From positions 8,789 through 72,788 of the forward strand of contig DFKZ01000036.1 in the NCBI GenBank assembly GCA_002373975.1: a stretch of 64,000 nt of DNA. Reading direction: 5' to 3'. A program made the position numbers and the translations under genes. Below, piece after piece: positions 36,320 to 44,493 of this stretch. The notes below the pieces were generated by a model. That model was not told where the DNA came from and searched no databases. It saw only the letters and a list, made by a program, of their open reading frames with translations. This stretch comes from Lachnospiraceae bacterium UBA3632 (GTDB lineage: Bacteria > Bacillota > Clostridia > Lachnospirales > Lachnospiraceae). The first letter of the stretch is position 1. Every line of letters starts with the position of its first letter.

Positions 36320-37636
36320 TTAGAATGCGGTATCAAGGAGAGTGATGCCGTCAATGTTGAGGCTGAAGAAAGGAGCACTTCTGAGGCCCTCTCCGGACTC
36401 GTCGATGTACTTGTCTCCGTAATCGCCTTCAACTACAGTCTCGTGATCGGGAGTATAGTCTGCATCAGTGTCAACGTCAGCCATGTAAGACTCAACTGCC
36501 TTGCCGTCTACAGTGAAGGTAGCGGTATCGAATACGTGGATCTCGCCTCTCATGAGCTTAGCTGCTGCTTCATCGATAGCATCCTGAGTTCCCTCTGCTG
36601 CTGCTCCGCCGAGCTCGGTAAGTGCTACAGAACCGTCGTTGAGAGTTCCGCACCAGTCGGTGTCGATAGCCTCGCCGTTAGCGATCGCATTGAGGCAGTA
36701 CTCGAAGTAAGGCTCCCAGTTGATCCTGGAAGAAACGATGAAGGTGTTGGGGCAAGCTGCTCCGGTGCTTCCGTTGTAAGATACATCGGGAACTCCTGCA
36801 GTCTCGCAAGCGGTAGGAGCACCCATTGAGTCAGCGTGCTGTGAGATAAGTACGCAGCCGTCATCGATAAGAGTCTGTGCAGCGGTCTTCTCTGCAGTCT
36901 CGTCATACCATGAACCGGTGAAGGTTACTTCCATGGTAACGGTAGGGCATACGCTCTTTGCTCCAAGATAGAATGAAGTATATCCGGAGATAACCTCTGC
37001 ATAGGTAAATGCTCCGACATAACCCATCTTAGCCTGATCAGCGGTGATGGTGCCTGCCTCGATCATCTCGTTGAGCTTCATGCCTGCAGCGATACCTGCA
37101 AGGTAACGGCCGTCGTAAATGCATGCGAAAGCATTGTGGAAGTTTGCAAGGTTCTCGGTGTGAGCCTTGGTACCTGTAGCGTGTGAGAACTGAATCTCAG
37201 GGAATTCCTTGGCTGCCTCGATCATGAAATCCTCGTGGCCGAAGCTGTCTGCGAATACGAAATCGCATCCGGAGTCAACAAGGTCAACCGCTGCATCGTA
37301 GCACTCCTGACCTTCGGGAATGTTTGTCTTGATGATGCACTCAACGCCAAGTCTGTCACATGCTTCCTTGGCAGCGTTGATGAAGTTGAGGTCGTAGGTA
37401 GAGTTCTCGTCGTGAAGGCAGATGAATCCGGCCTTAAGTCCAAGGTCTCCTGCGGGCTCTGTGGTCGCTTCCGTTGTATCGGCAGCGTCTGTAACTTCGG
37501 TGGTATCCTCGGTTACGGTTGTTTCAGTCTTTTCGGTAGTAGTACCGGTGCTTCCGTTATCACCCGAACAAGCTGCAAGTGATAATGCCATGACTCCTGC
37601 AAGAGCCAGTGAAGCAAGCTTTGAAAACTTTTTCAT
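36320..37636 (-). CDS. BMP-family nucleoside-binding lipoprotein
   Basis: A 438-aa substrate-binding lipoprotein. The signal peptide ends in the lipobox LAAC with C23 as the lipidated residue, followed by a Thr/Glu-rich linker (about 25-63) and the BMP fold (about 67-435; GLKAGFICLHDEN, FATDSFGHEDF-like and YVGAF segments). BMP proteins bind nucleosides outside the membrane for the ABC importer encoded next to it. I chose the ATG at 37634-37636, with GAGGAG 6 nt upstream, over an in-frame start 21 nt further out. It is the first gene of the operon, with an extended -10 promoter at 37689-37717. Confidence 0.9.
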   Translation of the reverse strand: MKKFSKLASLALAGVMALSLAACSGDNGSTGTTTEKTETTVTEDTTEVTDAADTTEATTEPAGDLGLKAGFICLHDENSTYDLNFINAAKEACDRLGVECIIKTNIPEGQECYDAAVDLVDSGCDFVFADSFGHEDFMIEAAKEFPEIQFSHATGTKAHTENLANFHNAFACIYDGRYLAGIAAGMKLNEMIEAGTITADQAKMGYVGAFTYAEVISGYTSFYLGAKSVCPTVTMEVTFTGSWYDETAEKTAAQTLIDDGCVLISQHADSMGAPTACETAGVPDVSYNGSTGAACPNTFIVSSRINWEPYFEYCLNAIANGEAIDTDWCGTLNDGSVALTELGGAAAEGTQDAIDEAAAKLMRGEIHVFDTATFTVDGKAVESYMADVDTDADYTPDHETVVEGDYGDKYIDESGEGLRSAPFFSLNIDGITLLDTAF

Positions 37637-37688
37637 AATTTTTCTCCTCAAAATCACCCATAGTAGGGCACTTTTTGTTACATCATTT

Positions 37689-37717
37689 AGGATAGCAAAT
37701 CAACTTCGGATTTACAA
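37689..37717 (-). promoter_or_regulatory. Promoter of the BMP-nucleoside ABC operon
   Basis: -35 TTGTAA (37712-37717), 17-bp spacer, extended -10 TGC-TATCCT (37689-37694) on the minus strand. No purine-riboswitch core is visible between it and the start codon. Confidence 0.5.
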
Positions 37718-37769
37718 TGTCAAATTTATACTTATTTAATGCATTCAGAAGAGATTTTTTGTTCATAAA

Positions 37770-37862
37770 AGCAAAAAGCCGCCACTGATACCAGCAGTGA
37801 CGGCAGTGCTACTAAGTAACATTTGCTCTAAACTCTGAGGTCAGCCGCTCTCGTGGCTTTCC
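37770..37862 (-). ncRNA. Orphan antitoxin-type RNA downstream of glyA
   Basis: The sequence is about 80% identical by eye to the antitoxin strand of the type I locus at 51145-51239. It keeps the GAGCGGCTGACCTC block (minus strand, about 37837-37850), and it ends in the stem GCCGTCACTG/CAGTGGCGGC followed by CTTTTTGCTTTT, a good intrinsic terminator. It has its own promoter. On the plus strand only the last 13 codons of the toxin (AATDTSSDGSATK and stop) survive, with a stop codon upstream and no toxin start. It may also terminate glyA transcripts. The sense of a free antitoxin, acting in trans on the other locus, is inferred. Confidence 0.65.
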
Positions 37863-37868
37863 TCTATC

Positions 37869-37897
37869 ATAATAACAAAAATCGGCTGATCTTTCAA
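37869..37897 (-). promoter_or_regulatory. Promoter of the orphan antitoxin RNA
   Basis: -35 TTGAAA (37892-37897), 17-bp spacer, -10 TATTAT (37869-37874) on the minus strand, just past the glyA stop. It is placed as the promoter at 51246-51274 is in the complete locus. Confidence 0.65.
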
Positions 37898-37904
37898 CCA
37901 TATC

Positions 37905-39146
37905 TTAGTAATTCAAGGGATACTTCTTGGTGAGCTCGGCTACGATAGCCTTAGCCGCTTCCACCTTGTCGGCTCCACCCTTGATAACAAGCGCGATAGC
38001 CTCAGCAACCTTATCAAAGTCATCCTCCTTTAGGCCTCTTGATGTAGCAGCGGGAGTTCCGAGACGGATTCCGCTGGTAACGAAGGGAGACTTGGGATCG
38101 TTGGGAATGGTGTTCTTATTCGCGGTGATATGAGCCTCGTCAAGGAGCTTCTCGATTTCCTTTCCGGTAAGCTCAAAAGGAGTGAGATCAACAAGCATCA
38201 GATGGTTGTCTGTGCCATCTGATACGATCTTTATACCGCGGCTCTGAAGTCCCTTGCAGAGTGCCTGTGCATTCTTTACGATCTGTGACTGATATTCCTT
38301 AAATGAAGGTTCAAGAGCTTCCTTGAAGCATACAGCCTTTGCTGCGATCACGTGCATAAGAGGGCCGCCCTGGATTCCGGGGAATACTGCCTTATTGAGC
38401 TTATGCTCCTCGGCAAACTCCGCACTTGAAAGGATGAGGCCGCCTCTGGGTCCGCGAAGTGTCTTGTGAGTGGTGGTAGTGGTAACATGTGCATAAGGGA
38501 TCGGTGAGGGATGAAGCCCTGCAGCTACAAGGCCTGCGATATGAGCCATATCAACCATCAGGAATGCACCCACACTGTCTGCGATCTCTCTGAAGCGCTT
38601 AAAGTCGATGGTTCTGGCATAAGCCGAAGCACCTGCAATTATCATCTTGGGCTTGCACTCTTTTGCGATCTCTTCCACTTTATCATAATCGATGAAGCCT
38701 TCGTCGTTAACTCCGTAGGGAACGATCTTGAAATAAGCACCGGAAATGTTGGCCGGTGAGCCGTGAGTAAGATGTCCTCCGTGATCGAGGTTCATACCCA
38801 TCACGGTATCGCCGGGCTGAAGCAGTGCAAACTGAACGGCAAGGTTAGCCTGCGCTCCCGAGTGGGGCTGTACATTTGCGTATGTGCATCCGTAGAGCTT
38901 CATAGCACGATCTCTCGCAAGATCCTCAACCACATCCACGCATCCGCATCCACCGTAATAACGCTTTCCGGGGTATCCTTCTGCGTATTTGTTGGTGAGA
39001 GGGCTGCCCATGGCCGCCATTACGGCCTTGCTTACCCAGTTTTCCGATGCAATGAGCTCAATGTGATCCTGCTGTCTCTCGCACTCAGCCACTATCGCTT
39101 CAGCAACTTCGGGGTCTACGTTCTTAACTTCATCAAGTGAATACAT
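37905..39146 (-). CDS. glyA: Serine hydroxymethyltransferase
   Basis: A 413-aa PLP enzyme that converts serine and tetrahydrofolate to glycine and methylene-THF. Family motifs are present: ELIASENWVS near the start, the PLP lysine motif TTTTHKTLRGPRGG (about 221-234), GGPLMHVIAAKA and NHLMLVDL. The start at ATG 39144-39146 has AAGGAGG 6 nt upstream. It has a strong promoter (39180-39208) and is followed by the orphan antitoxin RNA, whose hairpin can serve as its terminator. Confidence 0.97.
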   Translation of the reverse strand: MYSLDEVKNVDPEVAEAIVAECERQQDHIELIASENWVSKAVMAAMGSPLTNKYAEGYPGKRYYGGCGCVDVVEDLARDRAMKLYGCTYANVQPHSGAQANLAVQFALLQPGDTVMGMNLDHGGHLTHGSPANISGAYFKIVPYGVNDEGFIDYDKVEEIAKECKPKMIIAGASAYARTIDFKRFREIADSVGAFLMVDMAHIAGLVAAGLHPSPIPYAHVTTTTTHKTLRGPRGGLILSSAEFAEEHKLNKAVFPGIQGGPLMHVIAAKAVCFKEALEPSFKEYQSQIVKNAQALCKGLQSRGIKIVSDGTDNHLMLVDLTPFELTGKEIEKLLDEAHITANKNTIPNDPKSPFVTSGIRLGTPAATSRGLKEDDFDKVAEAIALVIKGGADKVEAAKAIVAELTKKYPLNY

Positions 39147-39179
39147 ATATGCCTCCTTATATATCATGAAAGTGTTTTC

Positions 39180-39208
39180 ATTATAGAATATCCGCGGTTT
39201 TGTTTCAA
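39180..39208 (-). promoter_or_regulatory. Sigma-A promoter of glyA
   Basis: -35 TTGAAA (39203-39208), 17-bp spacer, perfect -10 TATAAT (39180-39185) on the minus strand, about 34 nt before the start codon. Confidence 0.8.
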
Positions 39209-39305
39209 TACCTTTTATGAGTTAAAGTGCTAAAGTTTTAAATTTTTCAGACCATTTCATTTATTATCTTGAATAAATGTTAAGAAAACCTAAGAATTTG
39301 GGGTT

Positions 39306-39334
39306 TTGACATCGGACATATACAGTTATATAAT
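39306..39334 (+). promoter_or_regulatory. Consensus sigma-A promoter of the lipoprotein gene
   Basis: Perfect -35 TTGACA (39306-39311), 17-bp spacer, perfect -10 TATAAT (39329-39334). A leader of about 90 nt follows, with small hairpins such as TGACA/TGTCA and GCATATATGC. The interval from the glyA start (39147) to here shows nothing else but the glyA promoter. Confidence 0.85.
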
Positions 39335-39432
39335 TTTTGTATTATTGTAGGCATATATGCTGACAGGCTGTCACAGCCCGCAGATATGCAGGCCTTACTT
39401 GAACAGCCTCTAAAACAAAAAGGAGAAAAATT

Positions 39433-40533
39433 ATGAAAAGAAAGATCAGTATTTTTCTGACCGCTCTGCTCAGCGCCGGTCTTCTTGCCGGATGCGCAGG
39501 CGGATCAACACCCACATCAGAACCTGTCAATCAGCCTTCAGAGAATGATGATACTCAGGTTGTAACCGAGGATGTCGCTGAGGTCGAGGAGCCCGCAGAG
39601 ACAGAAGCAGAACCGGATGCCGCACCTATGGTCGGAATGTCAAGATACTTTGACTACACTGACTGGAATCCCGACGGATCTGCAGAATGGATCGCCCTTT
39701 ACGAAGATTTCATTGCAGGCTCCGGAACCGTTTCTGTAGGATCCGAAACGCGCCACCTTACCGAGGGAGAATACACTCTCGCCGAGCTTGTCGAGAATAT
39801 GCAGACCGATCTTGAGAATTATGGTCTTCCCACCACTCTCAGCGAAATCGACTACGCCCTTATAGACTGCGGAAAGGACGGATTTCCCGAGCTTGCGCTC
39901 AAGCTTCCCTTCGAGGATGAGAACGGCTATCAGGATGCCAGCACCGATTATGTTATAATCAGGCCCTTCCAGGGTGCTCTGTCTGTTGTTACCGTTGAAG
40001 AAACATACTATCGTGCCGAGACCAGTATCAACGAGTACGGCTACATCAATTACGGCGGATCAGGCGGAGCCACACAGTATTATAGTGAAAACAAGGTTGT
40101 AACCGCAGACGGTGAGCTCTACAGTCTCTACAGCGAGACCACTTACTTCGGCATCGGCTCTCTTGCATTCAGCCCTGATGTTATTTACGGCGACCTTGCA
40201 TCAGCAGTTGTTCCCGCTGATTTCGAATTCGGTGACAAATACGAGATACATGCATATAACTTTGGGTATGAAAGTGCGTTTGACCCCTCCACCCAGCCTG
40301 AAGAGTACTCGGCAGACCTGGCAAAAAACCGCGTTTATGTTTTTACAGACAACGACGGAAATGATGCAATGCCAGATGAAGCATACATCCAGCTCTGCGC
40401 TGATAATGGTATCTCTATCGTTTCATCCGGGGAGATCAAGACTATGATCGAAGAAAGATGCGCTCTCTATGGCGTAACAGAAGACATCCTCGCCGGCGAA
40501 GAACCCGATTGGGATCCTCTCACTGCCAGTTAG
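39433..40533 (+). CDS. Lipoprotein of unknown function
   Basis: A 366-aa secreted lipoprotein. The signal peptide ends in the lipobox LAGC (C21), then an acidic Thr/Glu/Pro linker (about 25-66), then a globular region with no domain I recognise, rich in Tyr and acidic residues (for example YALIDCGKDGFPELALKL and YYRAETSINEYGY). The DCGKDGFPEL stretch recalls dockerin-like or EF-hand-like calcium loops, but this is weak. A strong promoter and AAAGGAGAAAAATT before the ATG suggest high expression. It is flanked by convergent genes and is not in an operon. Many Lachnospiraceae carry such proteins. Confidence 0.85.
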   Translation: MKRKISIFLTALLSAGLLAGCAGGSTPTSEPVNQPSENDDTQVVTEDVAEVEEPAETEAEPDAAPMVGMSRYFDYTDWNPDGSAEWIALYEDFIAGSGTVSVGSETRHLTEGEYTLAELVENMQTDLENYGLPTTLSEIDYALIDCGKDGFPELALKLPFEDENGYQDASTDYVIIRPFQGALSVVTVEETYYRAETSINEYGYINYGGSGGATQYYSENKVVTADGELYSLYSETTYFGIGSLAFSPDVIYGDLASAVVPADFEFGDKYEIHAYNFGYESAFDPSTQPEEYSADLAKNRVYVFTDNDGNDAMPDEAYIQLCADNGISIVSSGEIKTMIEERCALYGVTEDILAGEEPDWDPLTAS

Positions 40534-40550
40534 GATGCCTTTATGGATAG

Positions 40551-40582
40551 TTGCGGTATCTCGTAATAACATGTGACCGCAA
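40551..40582. terminator. Possible bidirectional terminator hairpin
   Basis: A perfect 7-bp inverted repeat TTGCGGT/ACCGCAA (40551-40557 and 40576-40582) with an 18-nt loop lies between the convergent lipoprotein and LytTR genes. T-runs are poor, so the call is weak. Confidence 0.35.
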
Positions 40583-41293
40583 TTATCTGTGATTAAATTT
40601 ATAGGCTGTAATACGCTGTTTGATGGCGGCGGCTTTCTTCGTGTTAAGCGGAAGGAGGTCGCCGTTATCCATTGTGCAGATAGTGGCTGTGGTCTGGGTT
40701 ACATGGCGCATATTTACCATAATGCCACGGTTGATATAGCAGAAATCCTCCGAATCCTCAAGAGGTTTGCACAGAGCCGTGAAAGGGCCTCTGCACTTAA
40801 CGGGATCCGGGCAATGTATCAGACAATAATTCGAATCGGAATTGATATAAATGATCTCCGAATAATTCAGCATAAGCGTATTCTTTCCTACACTTACTTC
40901 AAGCTTGGGCTCGCTCTCCGCCACGGAAACGCTCTTGATATCGCTCATTACCTTGTAGAGTTTCTCGGGCAGAAGCGGCTTTAAAAGATAGCCGAAAGCG
41001 TGCACAGAAAAAGCATCGGGCATATAATCCGCCGATGAAGTAAGAAATACAAGGACAATATTCTTGTTGGTCCTTCTCATCTCCTCCGCAGTGTCTATTC
41101 CGTTCTTTTTATCCATGAAAATATCCATGAACACGATATCGAATTCCGTCTCCTTCATTCCGTCGAGGAATTCGTCACCGCCATCAAATTCAAACATGGT
41201 AAGAGGAAGGTTCTGCTCTCCGAACCATTTGTGAAGAAAATGTTTTAAGCTTATTCGTAATGTGGGGTCATCATCTACTATTGCAATGTTCAT
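40583..41293 (-). CDS. LytTR-family response regulator
   Basis: A 236-aa regulator with a receiver domain (about 1-120; acidic pocket DDD at 7-9, phosphoacceptor D57 in FMDIFMD, then a switch region FLTSSAD and K in LLKPLLPEK) and a C-terminal LytTR DNA-binding domain (about 133-230). The start at ATG 41291-41293 has GATGAGGTG 4 nt upstream, preceded by a 5-bp hairpin shared with other genes here. No sensor kinase gene is adjacent, so its partner is encoded elsewhere. It follows the K+ channel gene by 49 bp. Confidence 0.9.
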   Translation of the reverse strand: MNIAIVDDDPTLRISLKHFLHKWFGEQNLPLTMFEFDGGDEFLDGMKETEFDIVFMDIFMDKKNGIDTAEEMRRTNKNIVLVFLTSSADYMPDAFSVHAFGYLLKPLLPEKLYKVMSDIKSVSVAESEPKLEVSVGKNTLMLNYSEIIYINSDSNYCLIHCPDPVKCRGPFTALCKPLEDSEDFCYINRGIMVNMRHVTQTTATICTMDNGDLLPLNTKKAAAIKQRITAYKFNHR

Positions 41294-41320
41294 ACAACAC
41301 CTCATCCGACGCTCTGCGCC
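41294..41320 (-). promoter_or_regulatory. Hairpin plus GATGAGGTG leader before the LytTR gene
   Basis: On the minus strand GGCGC-AGA-GCGTC forms a 5-bp stem with a 3-nt loop, then CG, then GATGAGGTGTT and the start. The same layout is found before rimP, the MBL gene and nrnA. Confidence 0.5.
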
Positions 41321-41342
41321 ACATTCCCATCACCGGGAAAAA

Positions 41343-42233
41343 TTACTGCTTACTCATCAAGCTCTTAAGATAATCGTCAAATTTCTGTCTGGTTTCTGGA
41401 TCGGTATTCTCGCGGTCCCTTAGTATCTTTTCACAGAGATTCTCGTTTCTCCCCGCATTTACCGATTCCATTATTCCGGCTGTTTCAAGCTTATTATGCT
41501 GCTCGACGAATCCTGCGGAAATAATACCCGTGGGTATCGCCACACACCCAACTCCCAATATGGCTATCACTATGGCAAATGCCTTCCCGAGTACCGTCAC
41601 CGGATATATATCTCCGTACCCCACGGTCAGGATCGTCGAAACGCTCCACCACAGGCCCGAAAACACATTTTTAAAAGCTTCCGGTTGGGTGGGATTCTCA
41701 ACGCTGTACATGCAGAGCGATGAAGCCAGCATCAGTATCAGTATGATAAAAAGCGATGAAAAGATCTGCTTTCTTTTTACCCTCAGGACCGTGGTGATAA
41801 CGTTGAATGAATCGTATGTGTTGTTGATCCTGAACAGATGAAATATCCTCACCACTCTCAGCATTCTGAATGCCGAAAAGCCCGACAGGAAAAATGCGGG
41901 GATGATGGACAAAAGATCAACTATTCCGTCAAAGGAAATAAGGAATTTAAGTATTGCTTTACCTTTGCTCACATCGGGATGAAGAAATTCCGCAGTCCAT
42001 ATTCTTAACGAATACTCTATGATGAACAATATGATAGTAACTATCTCTATCACATGAAAAATGCTTATCAGCACTTCGGGAAGCGAGAATGTTTCGAGCA
42101 CCAGAGCTATAATGTTCAGCACGATTACTATCACAAGAAAGTAATCAAAAGCCCTGCTGGGGAAATCGCCCCTCTGTCCGATCTGTATAATGTCAAATAT
42201 TCTCTTTTTTACTTTTTTGTATCTGCTCATCAT
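41343..42233 (-). CDS. Voltage-gated-like potassium channel
   Basis: A 296-aa six-helix channel. An S4-like helix carries spaced arginines (FRMLRVVRIFHLFRINN, about 118-134) and the selectivity filter is TVGYGD (about 200-205), between helices 5 and 6. A short charged C-terminus (about 240-296) has no RCK domain. It lets K+ through the cytoplasmic membrane under voltage or osmotic control. The start has GGAAAGCCGGAT upstream. It lies between xpt (28 bp) and the LytTR gene, probably one transcript. Confidence 0.9.
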   Translation of the reverse strand: MMSRYKKVKKRIFDIIQIGQRGDFPSRAFDYFLVIVIVLNIIALVLETFSLPEVLISIFHVIEIVTIILFIIEYSLRIWTAEFLHPDVSKGKAILKFLISFDGIVDLLSIIPAFFLSGFSAFRMLRVVRIFHLFRINNTYDSFNVITTVLRVKRKQIFSSLFIILILMLASSLCMYSVENPTQPEAFKNVFSGLWWSVSTILTVGYGDIYPVTVLGKAFAIVIAILGVGCVAIPTGIISAGFVEQHNKLETAGIMESVNAGRNENLCEKILRDRENTDPETRQKFDDYLKSLMSKQ

Positions 42234-42261
42234 ATCCGGCTTTCCGCAGGGATCAAATGCT

Positions 42262-42846
42262 CTACGCTTCCTGACTGAATTTTATCTCGCCGGTGGCTGC
42301 GTCCATGGATTCCACGATTGCCAGCGAATGCAGATCGTAGCCTTTATCGCGGATGATCCGGCCTCCGTCCTGGAAGCCTTTCTCGATCGCTATACCGATC
42401 CCTTCAACACTGGCGCCCGCGTCTTCCACAAGCTCTGTAAGCCCGTTGAGGGCACATCCGTTTGCAAGGAAATCATCGATTATGAGCACCTTGTCTTCCG
42501 GAAGGAGATACTTTTTTGACACTATGACCTGATACTCTCTCTTATGGGTAAAGGAAGTGATGGATGTGGAATAAACATCTCCGTCGATATTGATGCTCTG
42601 AGCCTTTTTGGCAAAGACCACCGGGACATCAAAATACTGGGCTGCCACACAGGCAATCCCGATACCGGAAGCCTCGATGGTAAGGATCTTGGTGATCTCC
42701 TTATCAGCGAAAAGCCTTTTAAATTCCTTTCCCATCTCATTGAAGAGTTTAATATCCATCTGGTGATTCAGGAAGCTGTCAACCTTAAGAACATTTCCCT
42801 CTTTTACTATTCCTTTTTCGCGGATGGTATCTTCCAATAATTTCAC
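42262..42846 (-). CDS. xpt: Xanthine phosphoribosyltransferase
   Basis: A 194-aa salvage enzyme that makes XMP from xanthine and PRPP. Xpt features are VDSFLNHQMD (about 23-32), ILTIEASGIGIACV (about 55-68) and the PRPP loop VLIIDDFLANGCALNGL (about 118-134). It starts at GTG (42844-42846) with GAGGA 7 nt upstream. It is preceded 14 bp upstream by the GH26-like gene. Unlike many xpt genes, no purine riboswitch leader is visible, and a transporter such as pbuX is not adjacent. Confidence 0.94.
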   Translation of the reverse strand: MKLLEDTIREKGIVKEGNVLKVDSFLNHQMDIKLFNEMGKEFKRLFADKEITKILTIEASGIGIACVAAQYFDVPVVFAKKAQSINIDGDVYSTSITSFTHKREYQVIVSKKYLLPEDKVLIIDDFLANGCALNGLTELVEDAGASVEGIGIAIEKGFQDGGRIIRDKGYDLHSLAIVESMDAATGEIKFSQEA

Positions 42847-42860
42847 GGCTGTTTCCTCTT

Positions 42861-44321
42861 CTATTTACGTTTTTTGCTTGCCACCGGGAGGTATTCGATC
42901 CTCACTCTCGGCAGCTTGGTGAGCTTATAATAATAATTGATCATCCAGTCATCTCCCTGGGAAGGATCGTTCTTTCCGTCTGCGGGAGGTGCAAATATCT
43001 TAAGATCAAAAGAAGACTTTCCGGACACGGGATTTTCAAAAAATGCGGGCATGAGGTCGATGCATTTTGTACCGGGAGCCTTGTAAAACCATCGTCCCGC
43101 AAACTCCATCATAAAGTTGGCATTTTCCAGCTCATCCTCAAAATAAAGCTCTGCGTAGACCGGCTTTCTCTCAAAGCTGATGGGGATGCTTATTCCCTCA
43201 GCGTCCTCGGCTCCGCCCCATCTCATCGTAACGGGAAGCTTTATCTGCTTTCCCTTCTTTATCACAGGGCTGAAATATTCATCCGAAATAACTTCCTTGA
43301 AAGTGTCCATTATGGGCTGCCTGATACCGACATTTTTGTTGTTGGGATCATTTATCTCAAGCCCAAGCCTTCCCTCATCGCGGAACTGATAGAAGGTAAA
43401 ACCGCTAAGCCATTTATCTTTATCTTCCTTGATGTAATCGCAGAATTCTTTAAACATCTTTGCCTGATCATAAGGCCCGGTAACATCGCCGTCCGCGTTA
43501 AGCTCGGAAAGAACCATGGGTCTTACTTCACCGGCTATTTTGTTGTATCTCTTGCAGCTTCTCTTGGTGAGCTCGTAAATGCCCTTTACCGAATATCTCG
43601 CAAAACTGTTTCCGCCCTTTAAAGCCACATCATAGGGCCAGCCCCAATGGAGAGCCAGATATCTGTCTACAGAGAATACATCAGCCGCTTTGATGGCGGG
43701 AATGAATTCATCTTCCTTCTCCATCTTTTTGTCTTCAAGATTCTTGTATCCGTCCAGGCAGAGTATCAACTTGATGTGCGGTGCCTCTTTGTGGAAGATC
43801 TCGCAGACATGCGCAAAAAACTCCGCCACTTTTTCGTATGAAGCACGTTTATTGAATGAAAACCAGCTGCCCGTTGCCTCGTGATTCACACGGAGCATAA
43901 GCCTTCCATAAGGATAAAGGTCCTTTGCGATGGCCTTGATATGCTTATCGCTCACATTGGGATCGATGGTTATTGTAAGGATAACATCCTGGCCGTGACT
44001 CCTTACATCCTTCATCCAGTTGAAGGGTTCCTCGTCGGTGCGCCCCACAAGTCCGCCTTTATAAGTCTCGTAATCGTCGTAGGGATATTCCCATGCACCG
44101 TGAATCTCCATCCCTTTGAAAGCATCTCTCGCTCTTTTCGGAAACGTTTTATCCAAAGGGTAATAGCTGGTCATCAGATTGATCCCGCGCATTGGGCGTC
44201 CCAGTGTGTTCAGAATATAATCCTGACAGACATAATCTCCGCGCTCACTACCGTCGGAAAGATCTATCGCACACTTCGCAGGTCCCATTTTCAGTGAGTA
44301 TATTTTAGCTTCGTTTTTCAT
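42861..44321 (-). CDS. Cytoplasmic GH26-like (beta-mannanase-like) TIM-barrel protein
   Basis: A 486-aa protein without a signal peptide. The middle region (about 45-340) looks like a clan-A TIM barrel. The block RVNHEATGSWFSF (144-156) matches the GH26 acid/base motif R-x-x-H-E-x-x-G-x-W with E148 as the proton donor, and E273 in MVLSELNADG could be the nucleophile. A C-terminal beta-domain (about 355-475) follows. Its substrate is not evident, and I have not seen this family paired with xpt. The ATG has GAGGAT 5 nt upstream; a 9-bp inverted repeat (44348-44390) lies in its leader. Confidence 0.6.
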   Translation of the reverse strand: MKNEAKIYSLKMGPAKCAIDLSDGSERGDYVCQDYILNTLGRPMRGINLMTSYYPLDKTFPKRARDAFKGMEIHGAWEYPYDDYETYKGGLVGRTDEEPFNWMKDVRSHGQDVILTITIDPNVSDKHIKAIAKDLYPYGRLMLRVNHEATGSWFSFNKRASYEKVAEFFAHVCEIFHKEAPHIKLILCLDGYKNLEDKKMEKEDEFIPAIKAADVFSVDRYLALHWGWPYDVALKGGNSFARYSVKGIYELTKRSCKRYNKIAGEVRPMVLSELNADGDVTGPYDQAKMFKEFCDYIKEDKDKWLSGFTFYQFRDEGRLGLEINDPNNKNVGIRQPIMDTFKEVISDEYFSPVIKKGKQIKLPVTMRWGGAEDAEGISIPISFERKPVYAELYFEDELENANFMMEFAGRWFYKAPGTKCIDLMPAFFENPVSGKSSFDLKIFAPPADGKNDPSQGDDWMINYYYKLTKLPRVRIEYLPVASKKRK

Positions 44322-44347
44322 TGGGAAATCCTCTGTCAGAAAATTAA

Positions 44348-44390
44348 TAGGTGTACGCTTTAGTTTTTATCCTCAAGCAATACACCTATA
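44348..44390 (-). promoter_or_regulatory. Leader inverted repeat before the GH26-like gene
   Basis: A perfect 9-bp inverted repeat ATAGGTGTA/TACACCTAT (44348-44356 and 44382-44390) spans 43 nt. A -10-like TAAAAT sits just upstream (about 44396-44401), so the repeat is at the transcript start and may be an operator or an mRNA hairpin. Confidence 0.5.
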
Positions 44391-44426
44391 TATTTTACCA
44401 TAAAAATTCAATTTATAAAAGAATAT

Positions 44427-44474
44427 TGTATTATTGTCCCTGAAACGGACTGTGTTATTGTCCCTCGAGAGGAC
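44427..44474 (+). repeat. Two 24-bp tandem repeats
   Basis: Two adjacent copies beginning TGTATTATTGTCCCT and TGTGTTATTGTCCCT (one mismatch in the first 15 bases) and each ending in GGAC, between the GH26-like gene and the Na/Pi transporter. The middle of each differs. The second copy continues into a hairpin-like AGGACAACACA. Confidence 0.6.
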
Positions 44475-44493
44475 AACACAGGAAAAACGAAGA

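Noticed and set aside
37770..37862. A simple glyA terminator with no other role
   Set aside because: It has a promoter of its own with 17-bp spacing and matches the antitoxin strand over its full length, beyond the hairpin.
39335..39432. A riboswitch in the leader of the lipoprotein gene
   Set aside because: Only small, unrelated hairpins are present and no known aptamer core is visible.
42847..42860. A purine riboswitch before xpt
   Set aside because: Only 14 bp separate xpt from the gene before it, and no purine-riboswitch core is visible in the leader of the GH26-like gene either.
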